The notes below the pieces were generated by a model, which had not been told where the DNA came from, searched no databases, and was given only the letters and a program-made list of their open reading frames with translations. The position numbers and the translations under genes were made by a program. A stretch of 64,000 nt of DNA from Roseinatronobacter monicus. GTDB taxonomy: Bacteria > Pseudomonadota > Alphaproteobacteria > Rhodobacterales > Rhodobacteraceae. The stretch is taken from the NCBI RefSeq assembly GCF_006716865.1, contig NZ_VFPT01000001.1, positions 1,979,001 to 2,043,000 on the forward strand, given 5' to 3'. How positions within the stretch are numbered: the stretch's first letter is position 1; every line of letters starts with the position of its first letter. Below are positions 45,743-54,837 of this stretch, piece by piece.

Positions 45743-47314
45743 TCAGGACTTCTGGAACATGGCGAGCATACGCCGTGTTACCATGAAGCCACCAAAGATA
45801 TTCACCGCAGCCATAAGCAAGGCGAGCGCTGCCATGAGCGTGATCAACACCGATGTCGACCCGATCTGCAACAAAGCGCCGACAACGATGATCGACGAGA
45901 TCGCATTCGTCACCGCCATAAGCGGTGTGTGCAGGCTGTGCGAAACTTTCCAGATCACCTGGAACCCCACGAAGACTGCCAGTACGAAAATGATAAAATT
46001 GCGCATGAAGCTTTCAGGCGCGACCAGTCCCACGGCCAGTACAAATGCAGCCCCACCGGCCAACAGTGCGACCTGCGTTTTGGTCTGTGCCTTGAAGGCT
46101 GCGATTTCAGCCGCGCGCTTTTCCTCTGCCGTCAGTTCCTTGACCTTTTCCTTCGGCTTGGCGGCAATCGCCTTCACCTTGGGGGGCGGTGGTGGGAACG
46201 TGACCGCGCCTTCATGCGTCACTGTCGCGCCGCGAATGACGTCATCGTCCATGTTATGGTTGATGGCACCATCTTTTTCCGGCGTCAGATCGTGCAGCAT
46301 GTGACGGATATTCGTCGAATACAGCGTCGAGGATTGCGCCGCCATGCGTGACGGGAAATCCGTGTAACCGATGATAACCACACCGTTTTCTGTCACCAGA
46401 CGCTCGTCCATCACGGTCAGGTCGCAATTGCCACCCTTTTCCGCTGCAAGATCGACGATGACCGATCCGGGTTTCATCATCTGGACCATATCTTCGGTCC
46501 AGAGTTTGGGCGCGGGCCGTCCGGGGATCAGCGCGGTGGTGATGACGATATCGACATTCGGGGCCAGCTCGCGGAATTTCTCAAGCTGCTTTTCGCGGAA
46601 TTCAGGGCTACTTGGTGCGGCATAGCCACCGGTTTCAGCACCATCTGTGGCGCTGTCTTCAAATTCAAGAAAGACGAATTCCGCACCCATCGATTCGATC
46701 TGCTCGGCCACTTCGGGGCGCACATCGAACGCAAGCGTAATTGCACCCAGCGAGGTGCTGGTGCCGATGGCCGCAAGCCCTGCAACACCTGCGCCCACAA
46801 TCAGCACACGTGCGGGCGGAATTTTCCCCGCCGCTGTTACCTGACCGGTAAAGAAGCGGCCGAAGTTGTTGCCAGCCTCGATCACCGCGCGGTAGCCCGC
46901 AATATTGGCCATAGAGGACAGCGCATCCATTTTCTGAGCGCGCGAAATCCGTGGCACCATGTCCATAGCGATGACCGTCGCGCCCTGAGCTTTGGCTGCC
47001 TCTAGCATCGCTTCATTCTGGGCAGGCCAGAAGAAGGAAATAAGCGTCTGCCGCTCGCGCAGCAGTTTGATCTCGTCCATCTCGGGCTCGCGCACCTTGA
47101 TGACGACATCTGTCGCTTCGCAAAGTGCGCTTGCATCCTTGACGACCGTGACACCGGCCTTTTCATACAGCTCGTCACTAAAGCCCGCCGCGACACCCGC
47201 GCCCGACTGGACAAAACACTCATGGCCCAGCTTCTGGATCTGCTGCGCACTATCTGGCGTCAGCGCAACCCGCGCCTCGCCCTGTTTGATTTCCTTTAAC
47301 GCCCCGACTTTCAC
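45743..47314 (-). CDS. pntA: NAD(P) transhydrogenase subunit alpha
   Basis: A 523-residue subunit. The NAD-binding domain I (MKVGALKEIKQGEARVALTP, VLIVGAGVAGLAAIGTSTSLG) is fused to membrane segments at the C-terminus (VALLAGGAAFVLAVGLVAP, NFIIFVLAVFVGFQVIW), separated by a Lys/Pro-rich linker. Thus alpha1 and alpha2 are one chain, unlike the split form in Rhodospirillum. The start is GTG at 47314, preceded by GGAAAGGGGGACG; no ATG fits. Confidence 0.96.
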   Translation of the reverse strand: MKVGALKEIKQGEARVALTPDSAQQIQKLGHECFVQSGAGVAAGFSDELYEKAGVTVVKDASALCEATDVVIKVREPEMDEIKLLRERQTLISFFWPAQNEAMLEAAKAQGATVIAMDMVPRISRAQKMDALSSMANIAGYRAVIEAGNNFGRFFTGQVTAAGKIPPARVLIVGAGVAGLAAIGTSTSLGAITLAFDVRPEVAEQIESMGAEFVFLEFEDSATDGAETGGYAAPSSPEFREKQLEKFRELAPNVDIVITTALIPGRPAPKLWTEDMVQMMKPGSVIVDLAAEKGGNCDLTVMDERLVTENGVVIIGYTDFPSRMAAQSSTLYSTNIRHMLHDLTPEKDGAINHNMDDDVIRGATVTHEGAVTFPPPPPKVKAIAAKPKEKVKELTAEEKRAAEIAAFKAQTKTQVALLAGGAAFVLAVGLVAPESFMRNFIIFVLAVFVGFQVIWKVSHSLHTPLMAVTNAISSIIVVGALLQIGSTSVLITLMAALALLMAAVNIFGGFMVTRRMLAMFQKS

Positions 47315-47515
47315 GCGTCGTCCCCCTTTCCTTCAGGTTCACCATGTTGTGCCTGTGCAAACATGGCTTGTTGGCACCGCGCTTCCATAACCTGCGCAAG
47401 ATTGTTTCACAAGCGGGCAATAATTCGTAACAGCCGCGACGTGTTGCACGGGGCGCACGTGGCCTTGCAGCGCGCAGCGCTTGCGCATCTCTGCCTCATG
47501 ATCGGGCGCCGTCTG

Positions 47516-47983
47516 TCACAGCCACCGCCGTGTGCGTGCAAAATACGCACGCGCGTCGTCCCCGAACTGATCAAGAATACGCGCCTCCTCCGGCTCGATG
47601 AACCGCACACGCAGCACCCAGACCAGCAGCGGCGCAAGCAGCAAGCCACCAACCGCGCCCCAACGCAACGACAGCCCGACAAGAATCAGCACATCTGCAA
47701 GATAGATCGGATTGCGCGAGATGCGGAAAATTCCTGTGGTAATCAGATGCTGCGGTGTCTGGTGCGGAATGATGGTCGAGCGCGCGCGCAAAAACGACCA
47801 CCCCGCCAGACCGAACAGCAGCGCCCCCGTCAGCGTAACCAAAGTGCCAACGGCGTGGACAAAGGGCTGCCCGAGCAGCGGCGGCACGGCCACCGTTTCC
47901 AGCCAGACAACGCCCAGCGCGGCCAGCAACCAGACCGGCGGGTAATCCAGATACCGGATCAGTGACGGCCCGCCGCCGCTCAA
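47516..47983 (-). CDS. isoprenylcysteine carboxyl methyltransferase (ICMT/PEMT)-type membrane protein
   Basis: A 155-residue membrane protein with about four hydrophobic segments and the ICMT/PEMT signature HLITTGIFRISRNPIYLADVLI, then FIEPEEARILDQFGDDARAYFARTRRWL. The family includes lipid and prenyl-cysteine methyltransferases; bacterial substrates are mostly unknown. The likely start is TTG at 47983, whose TTGA overlaps the rhodanese stop codon by 3 bases; further upstream the frame lies inside the rhodanese gene. The overlap implies translational coupling. Confidence 0.78.
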   Translation of the reverse strand: MSGGGPSLIRYLDYPPVWLLAALGVVWLETVAVPPLLGQPFVHAVGTLVTLTGALLFGLAGWSFLRARSTIIPHQTPQHLITTGIFRISRNPIYLADVLILVGLSLRWGAVGGLLLAPLLVWVLRVRFIEPEEARILDQFGDDARAYFARTRRWL

Positions 47984-48387
47984 TCCCGGCCCGCAGTCCA
48001 AGCAGCAAGCCCGCCTTGCAGCACCAACACGTTCGAGCGCCCCAAAAGCCGCGCGACCAGAACCGCCTGTGTCGAAAGCACTGCCGTGTTGCAATAGACA
48101 ACCACCATGCCGCTGGCAGGCAATTCATCCAGCCGGTCGACAATCTCGCGCCATTCGATGTTCAGCGCGCCCTCGATCCCGTCCTCGGCGTATTCACCGG
48201 CATTGCGCGCGTCGATAAAGGTGACATCTGGCAAAATGTCATCCGTCAACTGATCGACCATGATGACACCTTCGGTATAGCTGGCAAAATCCAGATAGGC
48301 GGCCAGTTCATCTGCCAGATCGCTGGCATATGTCGGGCTGGCGAAAGCAAGGCTGGCCGTCAGGCAGGTGGCAAGCAAGGCGCGCAT
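47981..48387 (-). CDS. rhodanese-like domain protein, exported
   Basis: A 135-residue protein (stop ends at 47980). It has a signal peptide (MRALLATCLTASLAFASPTYA) and a rhodanese domain with the entry motif FIDARNAGEYAEDGIEGALNI and the active Cys in VVVYCNTAVLS. Periplasmic rhodaneses carry sulfur or act in redox tasks; no substrate can be named. The ATG at 48387 follows GGAGGAG. It is divergent from kynU across 126 bp. Confidence 0.88.
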
Positions 48388-48513
48388 GATCAATCTCCTC
48401 CAAATAAAATCACATTCGATTATTTGCATTCTCAATTCAAGTCCTTTGCAGCGCTCTTGACCTTCGCTCAACGACGCGGCACCGATACGAGTGCATCTAT
48501 TGGGGGACAAACC

Positions 48514-49707
48514 ATGACCGATTTCACCGCCACCCGCGCCATGTTCACCCTGCCAGAGGGCGTGATCTATCTGGATGGCAATTCCCTTGGCCCCCTGCCG
48601 CGTGCTGTGCCCGCACGGGTCGAGCAGACCATCCGCGCAGAATGGGGTGAGATGCTGATCACCGGCTGGAACAAGGCGGGCTGGATGGACCTGCCCGCGC
48701 GCGTGGGCGACCGTGTGGGCCGATTGATCGGCGCGGCCCCCGGCACTGTGGTCATGGGCGACACGTTGTCGATCAAGGTTTATCAGGCGCTGGCCTCGGC
48801 GCTGGAATTGCGCCCAGATCGACGCGTGATTCTGTCAGATACAGGCAACTTCCCGTCTGATCTGTATATGGCCGACGGATTGTGTCGCACGTTGGGGCCG
48901 GATTACCAGCTCAGGACCGTGGCCCCCGAAGCGGTCGAGGACGCCATAGATGACAGCGTCGCCGTACTGATGATTACCGAAGTGGATTACCGCACGGGCC
49001 GCAAGCATGACATGGCCCGATTGATTGCGCGGGCGCATGAGGCGGGCGCGCTGGTGGTCTGGGATCTGGCGCATTCCGCAGGTGCTATTCCGGTCGATGT
49101 TTCGGGCGCGGACACTGATTTTGCCGTGGGGTGCAGTTACAAATATCTCAACTCCGGCCCCGGCGGCCCCGCTTTCATCTATGTGGCCCCGCGACTGGCA
49201 GACACGGTGCGCCCCGCGCTTTCGGGCTGGCTGGGGCATGAAGCCCCCTTTGCCTTTGATCTCGACTACCGGCCCGGTGCTGGAATTGACCGCATGCGGG
49301 TGGGCACGCCGTCCATCTTGCAACTCGCAGCCCTTGATGCCGCGCTCGATGTCTGGGACGAGGTTGATATGGGCGATTTGCGCGCGCGCTCGCTGGAGCT
49401 TCAAGACAGCTTCATTGCTCATGTCGAGGCAGGTTGCCCTGAACTTGCGCTGGCCTCTCCGCGCGAGGGGGCGCAGCGCGGCTCTCAGGTCAGTTTCCGG
49501 CATGAGCATGGCTATGCAATCATTCAGGCGCTGATTGCCGATGGCGTTATCGGTGATTTCCGCGCGCCCGATATTTTGCGCTTTGGCTTCACCCCGCTGT
49601 ATCTGTCGCAAGAAGATGTCGCTTTGGCTGCGGAAAAACTCTGCGCGATCATGGCAGAAAAGCGCTGGGACCGGGCCGGATTTCACCACCGCGCCAAGGT
49701 GACATGA
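48514..49707 (+). CDS. kynU: Kynureninase
   Basis: A 397-residue PLP enzyme: IYLDGNSLGPLPRAVPARV, GDTLSIKVYQALASAL, the substrate-binding DTGNFPSDLYMADGL, DLAHSAGAIPVDVSG, and the PLP lysine in GCSYKYLNSGPGGPAF. It cleaves kynurenine to anthranilate and alanine in tryptophan breakdown. The ATG at 48514 follows TTGGGGGACAAACC; the open frame upstream to 47962 runs antisense to the rhodanese gene. No other kynurenine-pathway gene is adjacent. Confidence 0.95.
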   Translation: MTDFTATRAMFTLPEGVIYLDGNSLGPLPRAVPARVEQTIRAEWGEMLITGWNKAGWMDLPARVGDRVGRLIGAAPGTVVMGDTLSIKVYQALASALELRPDRRVILSDTGNFPSDLYMADGLCRTLGPDYQLRTVAPEAVEDAIDDSVAVLMITEVDYRTGRKHDMARLIARAHEAGALVVWDLAHSAGAIPVDVSGADTDFAVGCSYKYLNSGPGGPAFIYVAPRLADTVRPALSGWLGHEAPFAFDLDYRPGAGIDRMRVGTPSILQLAALDAALDVWDEVDMGDLRARSLELQDSFIAHVEAGCPELALASPREGAQRGSQVSFRHEHGYAIIQALIADGVIGDFRAPDILRFGFTPLYLSQEDVALAAEKLCAIMAEKRWDRAGFHHRAKVT

Positions 49708-49789
49708 CCCTGCACCCCTGCAATTTGAGGGCCGAGATGCACCAAGATGCGCTGTAGTTACCGAATATAAACCAGAATCACGCTTAATC

Positions 49790-49830
49790 GCTCCTGCAAG
49801 CGCGCCACCGCGCCGTCAGATTGCAGGAGC
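49790..49830 (+). promoter_or_regulatory. hairpin over the ribosome binding site of the flagellar transglycosylase gene
   Basis: GCTCCTGCAA at 49790-49799 pairs exactly with TTGCAGGAGC at 49821-49830. The loop of 21 bases contains further GC-rich sequence. The 3' arm holds AGGAG, the likely Shine-Dalgarno sequence for the ATG at 49835. If the hairpin forms in the mRNA, it would hide the start site. It could also serve as a kynU terminator, but there is no T tract. Confidence 0.5.
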
Positions 49831-49834
49831 AAGC

Positions 49835-50557
49835 ATGGCCAGACCCGACGACCGCATTGCGTTGAAACTATTGCAAATGGCCTGCTTTGTTCTAGCCGGG
49901 TTGATTATCCTAAGCATTCTGGCATGGCCTGTCCTCAGCCGCGCATCGCCACAAGCACAGCTTTGCGAAGCGGCAGCGCAACAGGCCGCGACACGCCACG
50001 GCGTGCCAATGGATGTGCTGCGCGCCGTGGCGCTGGTGGAAACAGGTCGCAGCCGCGCGGGCCAGATGGAGCCGTGGCCTTGGGCCATTCATGCAGTAGG
50101 GCGCGGCCAGTGGTTCGACAACCGCGCCAAGGCCGTGGCCTTTGCACAGACCAAACTGGACGCCGGGCACCGTAATGTCGATCTGGGGTGTTTTCAGATC
50201 AACTACCGCTGGCACGGCCAAAACTTCACGTCGCTGGATGCTATGATCGACCCTGCGCGCAACGCAGATTATGCCGCGCGCCTGCTGGCGCAGCACAAGG
50301 CCCGGCTTGGCGCTTGGGAACTGGCAGCGGGCGCATATCATTCCGCAACCCCGCACCATGCGCAACGCTACATCGCGCGTTTTCGCCAGATGCGCGCACA
50401 GGCAAGCCCCGATATGCCACCCCCCTCACCCGATCGCGGCACCAACCGCTTTGTTTTGCTGACCTCAGCAGGCAGCACCAGTATGGGCTCTCTGGTGCCA
50501 CTCTCAGGTCAAGCGCTAAGCGCGCGCCTGATCGATCTGGCCCCGCGCAAGCCATGA
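49835..50557 (+). CDS. lytic transglycosylase (SLT domain) at the head of the flhA operon
   Basis: A 240-residue protein with an N-terminal membrane/signal segment (MACFVLAGLIILSILAWPVLS) and a transglycosylase fold: the catalytic Glu in RAVALVETGRS, DLGCFQINYRWHG, and AAGAYHSATPHHAQRYIARF. It is likely to open the peptidoglycan for rod assembly, as enzymes of this kind do in flagellar clusters that lack the FlgJ muramidase domain. The stop overlaps flhA by 4 bp (ATGA). Confidence 0.85.
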   Translation: MARPDDRIALKLLQMACFVLAGLIILSILAWPVLSRASPQAQLCEAAAQQAATRHGVPMDVLRAVALVETGRSRAGQMEPWPWAIHAVGRGQWFDNRAKAVAFAQTKLDAGHRNVDLGCFQINYRWHGQNFTSLDAMIDPARNADYAARLLAQHKARLGAWELAAGAYHSATPHHAQRYIARFRQMRAQASPDMPPPSPDRGTNRFVLLTSAGSTSMGSLVPLSGQALSARLIDLAPRKP

Positions 50558-52641
50558 AATTGCTCCAACCCAAGGCCATCTTCAAGCCGACGATCCTGCT
50601 TGCACTGGCATTGATGGCAGTCATCTCGATGATGATCCTGCCAATCCCCGCTTGGATTCTGGATTTGGGTCTGGCCGCGTCCTTCGCGCTTGCCATCCTG
50701 ATGTTCACCGTCACGCTGTTCATCCAGCGCCCGCTGGATTTCTCAATATTTCCGACAGTCCTGCTGGCGTCGCTGATGCTGCGGTTGTCGCTGAATGTGT
50801 CATCCACCAAGCTGATTATTGGCGAGGGGCATACCGGCACACATGCGGCAGGCGGCGTCATTCAAGGCTTTGCCAGCTTCGTCATGAGCGGCTCTGTCTT
50901 TCTGGGGGTCGTTATTTTCCTTGTGCTGCTGATCGTGAATTTCATCGTCATCACCAAAGGTGCCGGGCGCATGGCCGAAGTGGGCGCACGTTTCGCGCTG
51001 GATGGAATGCCGGGCAAGCAGCTTGCCATCGACAGCGACATGTCGGCTGGTGCGATTGACCACGCCGAGGCCCGCCACCGTCGAGAAACCGAACAGGCCG
51101 AGACGAATTTCTACGGATCACTTGATGGCGCCTCGAAATTCGTCAAGGGCGATGCCATTGCCGGGCTGCTGATAACACTGCTGAACATCGTGATGGGCCT
51201 GATCAACGGTACCATGATGCATGGAATGAGCCTGAGCGCCGCGTTTGAGACCTATGCTATTCTGACTGTCGGCGACGGGCTGGTCAGCCAGATCCCCGCC
51301 GTCATCATCTCGATCGCCGCCGCATTGCTGCTGGCGCGCGGCGGGGCCAATGGGGCGACAGATACGCAGTTGTTTGACCAGCTTGGCCGCTACCCCTCTG
51401 CGCTTGCAACGGTCGGGTTCCTGATGGCGCTGTTTGCCTTCATCCCCGGTTTGCCCTTTGTGCCCTTCGTCACTGGCGCGGGTGTCCTGATCGGGCTGGC
51501 TTGGGTTGCGCAGAACAAGCTGACCAAGGCCGAAATCTTGGCCGCCGTCCCCCCCGATACGCTGCCAGAACCGCCACGGCGCGGTATGGGGGATGTCCTT
51601 GATCTGGATGAAATCCACGTGCAATTCGCCCCTGACCTTGTTCCGATGGTGCTGGACCCTGCTTTGGGGCTGGACGGGCGCATCTCGAATATCCGGGCGC
51701 ATGTCGCGCGGGAATTCGGGCTGATCCTGCCGGAAATCCGCCTGACCGATGACGCCACCCTGCCAGAAGGGACATACGCAATTCTGATCCACGGGGTAGA
51801 ACAGGCCCGCGATCAACTGCGCCCCAACAAGCTGCTGGCACTGGTTCAGGACGAAGCAACATTCAACATCACCGGTGAGAACGTGAAAGAACCGGTCTAT
51901 CAGGCCCCCGCCCGCTGGATCGACCCCGCCCGACAGGAAGATGCCACGCTGTCCGGCACCACAGTTGTCAGCCCGGTCGAGGTGCTGGCCACGCATCTTC
52001 TTGAAGTTCTGAAATCGAATTTCGCACGCCTGCTGACGTTCAAAAGCCTGCACCGCGTGTTGGACGCGCTGACCAGCATGTCCGACACCAGCCGCGCCGA
52101 GGCGAACAAACGCCTGTTGAATGACCTGATCCCCGACAAGGTGCCGGTCGAACTGCTGCTGGGTGTTCTGCGTTTGCTGCTGGATGAACGCGTCTCGATC
52201 CGCAACATCCCCCTGATCCTTGAGGCAATGTCCGAGGTCCGCACGCTGCTGCAAGGGCCAGATGCCGTGTGCGAACATGTCCGCCAGCGTCTGGGCTTTC
52301 AGCTTGTCGCCCCGCTGAAACGCGCAGATGGAACCTTGCCGCTGATCCAGCTTGCTCCAGACTGGGAAGAGGTGTTTTCCACCTATCAGATGACCGGCGA
52401 GTTTGGTGCCAGTGATGTCGCACTTCCGCCAGAAGAGTTCACGCGCCTGACCGATCAGATTGCGCGCACACTGGCCGAGTTGGCGAAAACCGGGATCAGC
52501 CCGGCGCTTGTGACATCTGCGCGCCGCCGCCGGTTTCTGCGCACGGCCCTGTCTGCCAAGGGGCTATCGCCCTCGGTTCTGTCTTACGAGGAAATCGGAC
52601 TGGAGGCACGACCGGCGCTGGTCGGCACCATCGCGCCATGA
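50554..52641 (+). CDS. flhA: FlhA, flagellar export apparatus
   Basis: A 695-residue protein. About eight membrane segments in residues 1-310 include the conserved LRLSLNVSSTKLIIGEG and ALDGMPGKQLAIDSD (cytosolic loop); the cytoplasmic domain follows (LPEIRLTDD, NLLTFKSLHRVLDALTS-like LLTFKSLHRVLDALTSM, RQRLGFQLVAP). It forms the export gate nonamer and binds substrate-chaperone complexes. Coupled by ATGA to both neighbours. No damage seen. Confidence 0.97.
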   Translation: MKLLQPKAIFKPTILLALALMAVISMMILPIPAWILDLGLAASFALAILMFTVTLFIQRPLDFSIFPTVLLASLMLRLSLNVSSTKLIIGEGHTGTHAAGGVIQGFASFVMSGSVFLGVVIFLVLLIVNFIVITKGAGRMAEVGARFALDGMPGKQLAIDSDMSAGAIDHAEARHRRETEQAETNFYGSLDGASKFVKGDAIAGLLITLLNIVMGLINGTMMHGMSLSAAFETYAILTVGDGLVSQIPAVIISIAAALLLARGGANGATDTQLFDQLGRYPSALATVGFLMALFAFIPGLPFVPFVTGAGVLIGLAWVAQNKLTKAEILAAVPPDTLPEPPRRGMGDVLDLDEIHVQFAPDLVPMVLDPALGLDGRISNIRAHVAREFGLILPEIRLTDDATLPEGTYAILIHGVEQARDQLRPNKLLALVQDEATFNITGENVKEPVYQAPARWIDPARQEDATLSGTTVVSPVEVLATHLLEVLKSNFARLLTFKSLHRVLDALTSMSDTSRAEANKRLLNDLIPDKVPVELLLGVLRLLLDERVSIRNIPLILEAMSEVRTLLQGPDAVCEHVRQRLGFQLVAPLKRADGTLPLIQLAPDWEEVFSTYQMTGEFGASDVALPPEEFTRLTDQIARTLAELAKTGISPALVTSARRRRFLRTALSAKGLSPSVLSYEEIGLEARPALVGTIAP

Positions 52642-53429
52642 CCGCTGATATCTTTCAGATGCTTGACAACGTCAGCACCGGCATGGCCGATATTGCGGCC
52701 AGCAGTTTTGGTGTCTTTATCCGGGTCGGCGCGATGATGGCGCTTGCGCCTGCCTTTGGGGAACAGGTTGTGCCGGTCCGCGTGCGGCTTGCCCTGACGC
52801 TTGCCTTCACGGCCATCACCGCACCGGCTGTGGCCCCGATCATGCCCGTTACGACGCTGGCACCCGGACCGCTCGTAACCCTTGTCACCGCCGAGGCGCT
52901 GGCCGGGCTGGTGCTGGGCATTGGGTTGCGATTGCTGACCATCGCATTGCAGATTGCCGGAACAATCGCCGCACAAGCCACGTCACTGTCGCAATTCTTT
53001 GGCGGCGCGGGCGTAGACCCGCAACCCGCTATGTCGCAAATTCTGGTCATGGCGGGCCTTGCGCTGGCGGTGACACTTGGCCTGCACGTTACCTTGGCCG
53101 AATTGATACTCCTGTCCTACCAGTTTTTCCCGCCCGCACGTTTTCCCGATGCCGCCAGCCTTGCGGAATGGGGCGTGGCACATGTTGCGCGCGCCTTCAC
53201 GCTGGCCTTTACGCTGGCCATGCCTTTTGTGATCCTGTCGTTGATTTTCTATGTCGCACTGGGGGCCATCAACAAGGCGATGCCGCAATTGATGGTGGCC
53301 TTTGTCGGCGCGCCAGCCATCACATGGGCCGGATTGGCGGTGTTGTTTCTTACAGCCCCGCTGATGCTGCCGATCTGGCACGAGGCGTTCTTAGGCTTTT
53401 TGCATGCGCCCGAAGGACTGCCCCGATGA
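52638..53429 (+). CDS. fliR: FliR, flagellar export apparatus
   Basis: A 263-residue membrane protein with about six hydrophobic segments. FliR features: FGVFIRVGAMMALAPAFGEQ, LTLAFTAITAPAV, and LGIGLRLLTIALQIAGTIAAQATSLS. It is part of the FliPQR export core. ATGA overlap with flhA upstream and flhB downstream. Confidence 0.95.
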   Translation: MTADIFQMLDNVSTGMADIAASSFGVFIRVGAMMALAPAFGEQVVPVRVRLALTLAFTAITAPAVAPIMPVTTLAPGPLVTLVTAEALAGLVLGIGLRLLTIALQIAGTIAAQATSLSQFFGGAGVDPQPAMSQILVMAGLALAVTLGLHVTLAELILLSYQFFPPARFPDAASLAEWGVAHVARAFTLAFTLAMPFVILSLIFYVALGAINKAMPQLMVAFVGAPAITWAGLAVLFLTAPLMLPIWHEAFLGFLHAPEGLPR

Positions 53430-54514
53430 GCGATGACGACCAAAGCGGCGAAAAGGAATTCGAGCCGACCGAGCGCAAACTGCAACAACAACGAGAAAAG
53501 GGCGAGGTGCCGCGCTCTACCGATCTGAACACTGCGGCGGCGTTTCTGGGGCTACTGATAGCCGCGATGGCAACGGGTCATTTCGCAGTAACGCAACTGG
53601 GGGATGCCGGGCTTGTCCTGATATCGCAGGCCGATCAGATATCAGCGCTGCTTGTCGGGAATGCGACGCCTTTGGTGGGTGGGTTGATCCTGCATGTCGC
53701 GGTGGCGATCCTGGCGCTGGTGATCGTGCCATTCCTGTTGGTCTGGACAGGGTTAATTGCCCAGCGCACTGTGATCTTTGCCCCCGAGAAGCTGATGCCA
53801 AAGGCCTCTCGCATCAACCCCATAGCGAATGCGAAAAACAAATTCGGGCGCAACGGCCTGTTTGAATTTGCCAAGAGCACGGTCAAACTGCTGGTCATCT
53901 CAAGCGTCCTGTGGCTGTTTTTGATGCATAATCTGGCCTCCATTCTGACCAGCATGTATCTGACACCCGCACTGGCAAGCGCTGAATTGCTTGGTCTGGT
54001 CATCCGTTTTCTGGCGCTTGTCTTTGTTGTCAAACTGTCCGTCGGGGCGATTGATTTCTTCTGGCAAAGGGCCGAGCATATGCGCCGCAACCGCATGTCG
54101 TTCAAAGATATGCGGGACGAGCACAAACAATCCGAGGGCGACCCGCATGCGAAAGGGCAGCGGCACCGGCGGGGCCGCGAGATTGCCAGCAATCACATGT
54201 TGGAAGCGGTGTCCGATGCCAGCGTCGTCATCGTCAACCCGACGCATTACGCAGTGGCGCTGAAATGGTCATCTGATGATCTGGGCGCACCGGTCTGTGT
54301 TGCAAAAGGCGTCGATCAGATAGCGGCCCGCATCCGGGAGCGCGCGGAAGATGCAGGCGTTCCAATTCATTCCGACCCACCCACAGCACGTGCGCTGCAC
54401 GCGACTGTCGAGTTGGGGCAAGAGATATCCACCGAGCATTTCGGTGCCGTGGCCGCCGCGATCCGGTTTGCCGAAGCCATGCGCATAAAGGCACGGACAG
54501 GTGGCTGGTCATGA
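53426..54514 (+). CDS. flhB: FlhB, flagellar export switch protein
   Basis: A 362-residue protein: EPTERKLQQQREKGEVPRSTDL at the N-terminus, four membrane segments, RMSFKDMRDEHKQSEGDP, and the autocleavage motif in IVNPTHYAVALKW (NPTH near residue 270). It switches export from hook to filament substrates. Coupled by ATGA to fliR and to the small gene downstream. Intact. Confidence 0.96.
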   Translation: MSDDDQSGEKEFEPTERKLQQQREKGEVPRSTDLNTAAAFLGLLIAAMATGHFAVTQLGDAGLVLISQADQISALLVGNATPLVGGLILHVAVAILALVIVPFLLVWTGLIAQRTVIFAPEKLMPKASRINPIANAKNKFGRNGLFEFAKSTVKLLVISSVLWLFLMHNLASILTSMYLTPALASAELLGLVIRFLALVFVVKLSVGAIDFFWQRAEHMRRNRMSFKDMRDEHKQSEGDPHAKGQRHRRGREIASNHMLEAVSDASVVIVNPTHYAVALKWSSDDLGAPVCVAKGVDQIAARIRERAEDAGVPIHSDPPTARALHATVELGQEISTEHFGAVAAAIRFAEAMRIKARTGGWS

Positions 54515-54837
54515 AAAGCCGCGACAGGTTACAGAAAATGCGCGCGCTCACGCAGATGATCCGCGATCATGACATGGCGCGATTGCAGCGCCTCACCGCC
54601 GCCCAGAACCTGACGCGCGAGAAACTGGCGCAGCTTCCGGTGCGCGCGCAGATGAACATTGATCCAGCATTGTTTAGTGTGCAGCAGGCGCATCTGCACT
54701 GGTCGGCACAGCAAATGATGCATCTCAACCTGCTTTTGGCACGACAGCGCGCGGCCCTGATCGAACAACGCGCGAAAACCGCGCGCAGCTTTGGCAGGGC
54801 CGACGCGGTGGCACGCCTGCTCGATCACAAAACCTAG
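54511..54837 (+). CDS. small FliJ-like helical protein in the flagellar operon
   Basis: A 108-residue helical protein rich in Gln, Arg and Ala with coiled-coil propensity (LQKMRALTQMIRDHDMARLQRL; LLARQRAALIEQRAKTARSFGRADAVARLL). Its size and place resemble FliJ or similar small flagellar chaperones, but I cannot assign it with certainty. It starts by an ATGA overlap with flhB and its end overlaps the convergent M29 gene by 4 bp. Confidence 0.65.
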   Translation: MKSRDRLQKMRALTQMIRDHDMARLQRLTAAQNLTREKLAQLPVRAQMNIDPALFSVQQAHLHWSAQQMMHLNLLLARQRAALIEQRAKTARSFGRADAVARLLDHKT

